From an uncultured Succinivibrio sp. (lineage in GTDB: Bacteria > Pseudomonadota > Gammaproteobacteria > Enterobacterales > Succinivibrionaceae), in contig CAKQDA010000005.1 in the NCBI GenBank assembly GCA_934218695.1, positions 41,445 to 105,444 of the forward strand: 64,000 nucleotides of DNA, written 5' to 3'. This document shows, piece after piece, positions 58,578 through 64,000 of this stretch (position 1 is its first letter; each line of letters starts with the position of its first letter). Made by a program: the position numbers and the translations under genes. The notes under the pieces were generated by a model. The model saw only the letters and a list, made by a program, of their open reading frames with translations. It was not told the origin of the DNA and did no database searches.

Positions 58578-59861
58578 ATGAAAGTTTTAATTATTGGTAA
58601 CGGTGGTCGTGAGCACGCCCTGGCATGGCGTGCTGCAAAATCACCTTTAGCAGAAAAAGTTTTTGTAGCTCCTGGTAACCCTGGTACTGCACATGAAGAC
58701 AAGATGGAGAATGTGTCCATCAGTGTAGATGATATTCAGGGACTGGTTTCCTTTGCTAAAAAGGAAAACATAGGACTTACCATTGTAGGTCCTGAGGCAC
58801 CTTTGGTAGCCGGTGTTGTTGATGCCTTTGAAAAAGAAGGTCTGACAATTTTCGGACCTAGCAAGGCCGGTGCTCAGTTAGAAGGCTCTAAGTCATTTAC
58901 AAAAGACTTCCTAAAACGCCACAATATTCCTACTGCAGCCTATGAAGTATTTACCAAAACTGATGACGCTGTGGCATATATTAAAAAGATGGGCGCTCCT
59001 ATCGTAATCAAGGCAGACGGTCTTGCTGCCGGTAAAGGCGTGGTCGTTGCCATGACCGAAAAAGATGCTGTCGATGCTGTTCATAATATGCTTGATGAGC
59101 ATCAGTTTGGTGATGCTTCAGCTTCAGTTGTCATCGAAGAGTTCATGGAAGGAGAGGAAGCTTCTTTCATTGTTATGTCAGATACAGAGAATGCTCTTCC
59201 AATGGCAACATCTCAGGATCATAAGCGTGTTGGCGATGGTGATACCGGTCCTAACACTGGAGGCATGGGCGCATACTCTCCAGCTCCTGTTGTAACCGAT
59301 GCTGTATACAAGAGAGTTATGGATGAAATCATCAATCCTACCCTAAAGGGTATGAAAGAAGATGGTATTCCATACCGCGGCTTCTTATATGCAGGTCTGA
59401 TGATCGATAAGAACGGAGCCCCAAGAGTAGTTGAATTTAACTGCCGCTTCGGAGATCCTGAAACCCAGCCAATTATGCTTCGCATGCAGTCAGATCTTGT
59501 TGATTTGTGCCTGAAAGCATGTAAGAACGGTGGTCTGAAAGGCGTTGACATTAAATATGATCCCCGCCCTGCCATCGGTATTGTGCTTGCAGCTCACGGT
59601 TATCCTGCATCTCCTCGCAAGGGTGACAAGATCACTGGTCTTGAAATCAAGACTGATGATGATCTCAAAGTCTTTGAAGCAGGAACCAAACAGGTTGGCG
59701 ATGATGTAGTAACTTCAGGCGGACGTGTTTTATGCGTAACCGCATTGGGTAATGATGTGGCTGAAGCTCGAGAAAAAGCTTATGCCCACATTAAGAATAT
59801 CCATTTTGATGGTATGTTCTACAGAAATGATATTGCCTGGCGAGCTTTAAACCGCAAGTAA
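58578..59861 (+). CDS. purD: Phosphoribosylamine-glycine ligase
   Basis: PurD joins phosphoribosylamine and glycine with ATP, the second purine step. The 427-residue ATP-grasp protein has IGNGGREHALAWRAA, VGPEAPLVAGVVDAF, IKADGLAAGKGVVVA, EEFMEGEEASF, GPNTGGMGAYSPAPV and EFNCRFGDPETQ. GAGG precedes the ATG. It is the second gene of purHD; a TSUP permease gene begins 22 bases later on the same strand and may be co-transcribed. Confidence 0.97.
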   Translation: MKVLIIGNGGREHALAWRAAKSPLAEKVFVAPGNPGTAHEDKMENVSISVDDIQGLVSFAKKENIGLTIVGPEAPLVAGVVDAFEKEGLTIFGPSKAGAQLEGSKSFTKDFLKRHNIPTAAYEVFTKTDDAVAYIKKMGAPIVIKADGLAAGKGVVVAMTEKDAVDAVHNMLDEHQFGDASASVVIEEFMEGEEASFIVMSDTENALPMATSQDHKRVGDGDTGPNTGGMGAYSPAPVVTDAVYKRVMDEIINPTLKGMKEDGIPYRGFLYAGLMIDKNGAPRVVEFNCRFGDPETQPIMLRMQSDLVDLCLKACKNGGLKGVDIKYDPRPAIGIVLAAHGYPASPRKGDKITGLEIKTDDDLKVFEAGTKQVGDDVVTSGGRVLCVTALGNDVAEAREKAYAHIKNIHFDGMFYRNDIAWRALNRK

Positions 59862-59883
59862 TTAAAAGAAAAAGGAGAGTAAG

Positions 59884-60660
59884 GTGATTGAGGAAATTAT
59901 AAATCAGTCCGTTCTGTTTTTAGTTACCTTTGTTGCCAATCTCTTTGCCAGCGTCTCCGGAGGAGGCGCCGGCTTCATCCAGTTCCCTATGCTGATCCTT
60001 TTAGGACTTCCTTTTGCAACAGCACTAGGCACTCATAAAGTGGCTGTAGTTTTTCTGGGAATTGGAGCGATGTCAAAAAAAGGATTTAACCGATCATTTG
60101 CATTTGACAGGACTGTTAGTCTTATCATGCTTTTTGTCGGTTGCCCTGCAGTTGTTGCAGGATCAATTATCATTATTTCAGTTCCATCCCATATAGCTCA
60201 GATTATCTTAGGCTTTATAACAATAGGATCTGGTATCTATACCATGTTCAAAAAAGGATTTGGTTCTAAAGGAATTGAAAACCGTTCCTATACAAGAACA
60301 GTCTTGGGCACTCTGTGTATTCTTATAATCGGAATGTTCTCAGGCTCGCTTTCTTCAGGTGCAGGACTTTTTGCTACTTTATCTCTGGTTGGCGTATTTG
60401 GTCTTGAGCTTAAAAGAGCCATTATGCATACAATGATTTTTGTGGCAACAATCTGGAATGCAGTGGGAGCAGTTACCGTTGGAGCCTTAACGGCAATTCA
60501 CTGGCAGTGGATACCAGTGATGATTATTGCCGCTTTTACAGGTGCATACCTTGGAACCACACTTTTAATTAAAATGCCTGTTGCCAAAGTTAAGTTTGTG
60601 TTTTCTTCAGTATCGATTTTAAGTGGAGTGATCCTAATTCTTGAGGCTTTTTATAAATAG
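59884..60660 (+). CDS. TauE/SafE (TSUP) family membrane permease
   Basis: A 258-residue inner-membrane protein with about eight hydrophobic segments and the TSUP N-terminus FVANLFASVSGGGAGFIQFP followed by LGLPFATALGTHKVAV. The second repeat half carries SGSLSSGAGLFATLSLV. Members move sulphur-containing or other small organic anions; the substrate is unknown. The start is GTG with AGGAG six bases upstream. It sits directly after purD and ends 3 bases before the convergent yjaG stop. Confidence 0.9.
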   Translation: MIEEIINQSVLFLVTFVANLFASVSGGGAGFIQFPMLILLGLPFATALGTHKVAVVFLGIGAMSKKGFNRSFAFDRTVSLIMLFVGCPAVVAGSIIIISVPSHIAQIILGFITIGSGIYTMFKKGFGSKGIENRSYTRTVLGTLCILIIGMFSGSLSSGAGLFATLSLVGVFGLELKRAIMHTMIFVATIWNAVGAVTVGALTAIHWQWIPVMIIAAFTGAYLGTTLLIKMPVAKVKFVFSSVSILSGVILILEAFYK

Positions 60661-60663
60661 CTG

Positions 60664-61254
60664 TCAGTCAAGACTCAGACCAATATTGCTGACACCATTG
60701 TTTAAGCTCAGTTTATACAGTCTGTCGATCAGTTCTGGCTCTCTTTTTGATTTTTCTAGTAGCTCGTAAAGTTCAACCTGGAAGTTAACCTCGTTATCGA
60801 CACTTTCCATTTCTCTCAATTCCTCGTCTGTATATTCACAATCAGATGACTGCTCAATTTTACGGATCACTCCGCTTAAAGATGCTCTAGAAGCCATTTC
60901 AGCCTCTTCGCCTTCATGCATAATGATCGCAAGAATTGAAGATGACAAAGATAAAGTTGCATCAAGTGAAAACAAATCACCTACAGACAGATCATTCTTT
61001 TCGTCATCAAGAAGATAAGGTTCAAAATCATCCAGAACCTTTTCAAGATCAATGGTGTTAAATTTATCCTTATGGAACTCCCATAAAGTATTCAGAGTCT
61101 TCAGGTAGGCTTTAGCTCCACCTTTAACCTCATTAACTTCACACCACAGAGCATAATTTGGATATTGTCTTTGAGCCAGTACCAGTGAAAACAAACTCTG
61201 TCTCCATGGAGAGAGTTTTTTTAACATTCCGTAATACTTTTCACCAAAAATCAT
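60664..61254 (-). CDS. yjaG: DUF416 family protein YjaG
   Basis: A 196-residue protein of the DUF416/YjaG family, function unknown. It keeps the family pattern: LSPWRQSLFSLVLAQRQYPNYALWCEV near the N-terminus, a central acidic helix region and the C-terminal SNIGLSLD. In E. coli yjaG is next to hupA and close to rsd and purHD; here all of these are within 8 kb, which supports the call. The start is ATG. It is convergent with the TSUP permease gene. Confidence 0.88.
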   Translation of the reverse strand: MIFGEKYYGMLKKLSPWRQSLFSLVLAQRQYPNYALWCEVNEVKGGAKAYLKTLNTLWEFHKDKFNTIDLEKVLDDFEPYLLDDEKNDLSVGDLFSLDATLSLSSSILAIIMHEGEEAEMASRASLSGVIRKIEQSSDCEYTDEELREMESVDNEVNFQVELYELLEKSKREPELIDRLYKLSLNNGVSNIGLSLD

Positions 61255-61544
61255 GCTCTACCTCAAATTGTTTAAAATATGTGAATTATTTACAGCTAAT
61301 AATATCAGCTGTAAAGTCATTAATATAGTATACTAAACCCATCTGTACATAATAACTATATAAACTTCACAGTTACCTTTTCGCTCAGATATGAGCTGAA
61401 AAGATTTGTTAATATGCGTTTGTAAGTAAAAGATTAATTATCTGCTGATAAACGCTTATTAATTATAAAGTAATTAACAAAGTCTTAACTACGCAAAAAT
61501 TACAAAAGGCAGATCCTGAAGCAAATGCTTTTAAGAAGGCATAG
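61255..61544. other. Divergent region between yjaG and the MepM-like gene
   Basis: About 290 AT-rich bases that should hold both promoters. No gene, hairpin terminator or recognised operator was seen. Confidence 0.4.
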
Positions 61545-63239
61545 ATGTCTGCAAAATTTGATGTTAATGAAGACTTTTTACAAGATACAAAAATGATATC
61601 AGAAGATTATATTTCAAAAGAGGCCATAGGATCTTCCGCTTGGAAAGGACCTCTTTCAAAAAAGCATAACAAAGCTATCCTTGCTACTTTTGTACTGGCT
61701 CTTACCCTATCTGTAGCCACAAATAAGAATTTCTATTCCTCAGGTGACAGTTCTGATACTGTTCCTGATTCAGATATGTTTGCCTATCACGACGAGCATG
61801 TAACAGATATTGATGAGTCAGTCCCACTGACACAGGCTTACGGAATAACTTCAAGCAAAGATAAAAATCATCAGATGGAAAATTATGATGACTCTTTACC
61901 TGATGCAGATCTTGCTGATTCTGATGCCCAGATTGACAGTGAAGTTTCTGCTCTTGCTAAAAAGATAGATAAAGATCAGAGCTCTAATGTTGATGCAAAG
62001 TGGGTAACAGAAAGTGTGCAGCGTGGTGATAACATTTCCTCTCTGTTCGAGGATTTGAATATTCCTGCAGCAACTTTAATGACAATTTTAGACACAGATA
62101 AGTCTCTTGCCAAAAGAATTAATTCTTTAAAGATTGGTGAAAATCTTTCTTTCCTGGTTGACGGTAAGGGAGAACTTCTGGTTTTCATCAAACCGATTTC
62201 TGACAAAGAGCAGTTGCGTTTCTATAAGACCGACAAATCCGGTAACTACACTGTAGTCAAAGAAAAGCTTGGATCATATGAAATGGATGATGATGCCACT
62301 TCGCAGGCTAAGATCCTAGCATCAAAGGATGCTCCTAACAGCTCAGTTGTAGCTTCTGCTTCAAAAACTGATAATGCAAAGGATAATAAGGTTGCTGCAG
62401 TTAAAGATGAACCTGTTCAGGAGATGAGTGCGGCAAAACGAGGTCGTCTGGTTTTGGTTAATATCGCAAAGGGCGAAAGTTTCTCTACAGCGGCAAACAA
62501 AGCCGGTATAACCTATGCTGAAATTAACAAGATCCTGCAGATGTTTAAAGGTAAAATTCAGTTTTCCCGTAATATCCGTGCCGGAGACAGCATGAGAGTG
62601 CTCTTTACAGAGTCCAAAGGTAAAGGCAGGATTTGTGCCGTTGAATTTACCCTCTCAAGAGGTGGTAAGGTATCAAGTTTCCTCAATACAGCTGACGGTA
62701 AATACTATGACGAAAGGGGGTTAAAGGCATCACGTTCATCAGGCTTTGCCAGATTCCCATTCCATTCAAGGGTTCGCGTGACCTCTCAGTTTAATCCAAG
62801 CAGAAGGCACCCTGTAACAGGTCGGGTAAGACCACATAACGGTGTCGACTTTGGTATGCCTGTAGGCTCTTTAATTTCAGCTCCATCTGATGGTATTGTG
62901 GACAAGGCAGGTTTCTCAAGAACAGCAGGTTACTTTATTGTATTAAGACATTCATCTACTGTTTCTACTGTTTATATGCATTTATCCAAACTGTCTGTAC
63001 GACCAGGTCAGAGAGTAAAACAGGGAGCTGTAATTGCACGTTCAGGTAACACCGGTATTTCTACGGGCCCTCACCTGCACTATGAGGTTCGTATAGGCGG
63101 TCGAGCTGTAAACCCATTAAGAGTAAAGCTTGATAATCAGAGAGTTGAGATAAACTCAAAATCACGAAGAGCCTTTGCTGCTTCCATTAAGAAGTACAAG
63201 AGAGAACTCTATCAGAACTCTCTGATGGCTAAACGATAG
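61545..63239 (+). CDS. mepM: Murein DD-endopeptidase, MepM-like (M23)
   Basis: A 564-residue M23 peptidase expected to cut D-Ala-mDAP cross-links during wall growth. Residues 45-65 form one membrane anchor. A polar acidic linker follows, then an OapA/LysM-like domain (about 150-240 and 300-370) and the zinc peptidase. Peptidase motifs are VTSQFNPSRRHPVTGRVRPH, HNGVDFGMP with metal His about 430 and Asp about 434, YMHLSKLSV, and GPHLHYEVRIGG with HLH near 510. Length and the NPxRxHPVTGR start match MepM, although it is longer than the E. coli protein (440). AAGG precedes the ATG. Confidence 0.88.
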   Translation: MSAKFDVNEDFLQDTKMISEDYISKEAIGSSAWKGPLSKKHNKAILATFVLALTLSVATNKNFYSSGDSSDTVPDSDMFAYHDEHVTDIDESVPLTQAYGITSSKDKNHQMENYDDSLPDADLADSDAQIDSEVSALAKKIDKDQSSNVDAKWVTESVQRGDNISSLFEDLNIPAATLMTILDTDKSLAKRINSLKIGENLSFLVDGKGELLVFIKPISDKEQLRFYKTDKSGNYTVVKEKLGSYEMDDDATSQAKILASKDAPNSSVVASASKTDNAKDNKVAAVKDEPVQEMSAAKRGRLVLVNIAKGESFSTAANKAGITYAEINKILQMFKGKIQFSRNIRAGDSMRVLFTESKGKGRICAVEFTLSRGGKVSSFLNTADGKYYDERGLKASRSSGFARFPFHSRVRVTSQFNPSRRHPVTGRVRPHNGVDFGMPVGSLISAPSDGIVDKAGFSRTAGYFIVLRHSSTVSTVYMHLSKLSVRPGQRVKQGAVIARSGNTGISTGPHLHYEVRIGGRAVNPLRVKLDNQRVEINSKSRRAFAASIKKYKRELYQNSLMAKR

Positions 63240-63275
63240 TCTTAGAAAAGTTCAAAAACTTAAAACAAATCGTGA

Positions 63276-63309
63276 ATAATGCCACATATGTGGCATTATC
63301 CGTTTTTAT
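63276..63309 (+). terminator. Perfect palindrome, likely terminator after the MepM-like gene
   Basis: Bases 63276-63299 are a perfect 24-base palindrome (ATAATGCCACAT and its complement), followed after CCG by TTTTTA. The lack of a loop spacer means the central bases open in RNA. It lies 37 bases after the stop. Confidence 0.6.
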
Positions 63310-63411
63310 ACACACCCACGTATCTATTTATTTGATTTAAGTAACAGTTTACTAACTGATTTTTATGATATTTTATCTTTATAATAAATAGAAACAAACT
63401 AGGAGTTGCGT

Positions 63412-63918
63412 ATGAAAGTAGCTGAGTTTGGAAAGACTTTCAACACCACTTTGCAGAAAGTTGATGATAAATACAAGTGGATCAACGACATGATTAAAGC
63501 TCGTCAGGAACTTGTTCTCATGTACATGAAGATCCTTAATGTGTCACTGTCGCGCAGTTCAAACAAAAATGATGTCTGCTATCCCTCATATGAGGATGTA
63601 ACATCATTCTGTAATCATCTTATCGACTACATCTCCCATGGACACTTTGATCTTTACCCAAAGATCATTGAACTTATCGAAAATGCTTCTGGAAGATCAT
63701 TATCAATTGCCAACAGAACCATGCCGAGGATTGAAGTTACAACTGAATACCTGATGAGATTTACAGATAAGTACGCCGAAGATTTAAACGAGAAAAAAAT
63801 GTCTTCATTACAGCATGATTTAGCAAATGCTGGTAAATGTTTAGAGCAGAGATTTAGAAACGAGGATCGTTTAATTATCGCTCTAAGATTAGTTCATTCT
63901 TTAGTATCTGAAGGCTAG
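63412..63918 (+). CDS. rsd: Anti-sigma70 regulator Rsd (Rsd/AlgQ family)
   Basis: Rsd binds sigma70 in stationary phase and favours other sigma factors; it also interacts with HPr and SpoT in E. coli. The 168-residue protein follows Rsd in the all-helical core: VTSFCNHLIDYISHGHFDLYP and the C-terminal LEQRFRNEDRLIIALRLV. The ATG at 63412 is chosen over the in-frame TTG at 63406 because AGGAG ends six bases before the ATG. yjaG, HU and purHD nearby, as in E. coli, support the assignment. A group II intron end lies six bases after the stop. Confidence 0.87.
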   Translation: MKVAEFGKTFNTTLQKVDDKYKWINDMIKARQELVLMYMKILNVSLSRSSNKNDVCYPSYEDVTSFCNHLIDYISHGHFDLYPKIIELIENASGRSLSIANRTMPRIEVTTEYLMRFTDKYAEDLNEKKMSSLQHDLANAGKCLEQRFRNEDRLIIALRLVHSLVSEG

Positions 63919-63924
63919 TCACTA

Positions 63925-64000
63925 ATCGAGTAGGGAGGTGTTTCCACCATCCCTCTCACAACACCGTACGTGCGGATCCGCATACGGCGTTTCCCAAACA
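63925..64000 (-). mobile_element. Group II intron, 3' end (domains V and VI; rest outside window)
   Basis: Read on the minus strand, a domain V-like hairpin has lower stem ACGCCGUA/UACGGUGU, a two-base CG bulge on the 3' side, upper stem UGCG/CGCA and a GAUC loop. It carries a CGC catalytic-triad candidate. Domain VI follows: GAG-AGGGA and UCCCU-A-CUC with a single bulged branch-point A, GGUG/CACC and a GAAA loop. The A is seven bases from a 3' end of ...CUCGAU, which places the junction at 63925. The intron-encoded reverse transcriptase would lie to the right, beyond the window. The intron is antisense to rsd. Confidence 0.82.

Overview
The window is chromosomal DNA from an AT-rich gammaproteobacterium. 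The gene families (FrsA, UspE, ModF, LolA, RarA, FtsK, MepM, YjaG, Rsd) and two conserved neighbourhoods, ftsK-lolA-rarA-serS and hup/purH-purD/yjaG/rsd, are typical of Gammaproteobacteria. Low GC, a fermentative gene set (acetate kinase, an LDH-type 2-hydroxyacid dehydrogenase) and an AAA-ATPase/PD-(D/E)XK protein suggest a gut anaerobe of the Succinivibrionaceae type. That placement is inference. No prophage, CRISPR array or complete insertion sequence is visible. The only mobile DNA is the 3' end of a group II intron at the right edge.

Layout. 1-7.6 kb: 3' end of ychF, a tandem-Usp protein, modF, proBA and frsA. 7.6-9.1 kb: a gene-free, very AT-rich stretch with eleven exact DnaA boxes between divergent frsA and murJ, the best candidate for a replication origin. 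9.1-14.9 kb: murJ, uspE, an AAA-ATPase/nuclease-fold protein and an AEC transporter. 15-17.6 kb: biotin genes bioF-bioG-bioC. 17.8-24.9 kb: pepD, a MalZ-like GH13 protein with a degraded active site, a Fic protein with a TDQV repeat, ackA and pdxH. 24.9-28.3 kb: purU, gltA and a 2-hydroxyacid dehydrogenase. 28.4-31.7 kb: thrS-infC-rpmI-rplT, with an apparent AUA start for infC and an anticodon-like hairpin before thrS. 32-36.8 kb: tRNA-Val, an orphan sugar-binding protein, manA and a LacI regulator. 37-46.8 kb: a minus-strand block of ftsK-lolA-rarA and serS-cvpA-purF. 47-55.7 kb: trmL, a DedA protein, a sodium:amino acid symporter, an SbmA-like ABC exporter with a HAD phosphatase, a lipoprotein and pgm. 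56-64 kb: HU, purH-purD, a TSUP permease, yjaG, a MepM-like endopeptidase, rsd, then the group II intron.

How the genes fit together. Purine synthesis is represented by purF, purH, purD and purU (formate supply). Translation is represented by thrS, infC, L35, L20, serS, tRNA-Val and trmL. Envelope and division functions are murJ, mepM, lolA and ftsK. Central carbon functions are gltA, ackA, manA, pgm and the dehydrogenase. Stress and nucleoid functions are two Usp proteins, HU and Rsd.

The points most worth a second look are the origin candidate, the GH13 pseudoenzyme, the infC AUA start, the thrS leader hairpin, and the intron end just after rsd. All calls were made by reading sequence and recalling family motifs. 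No database search was run.
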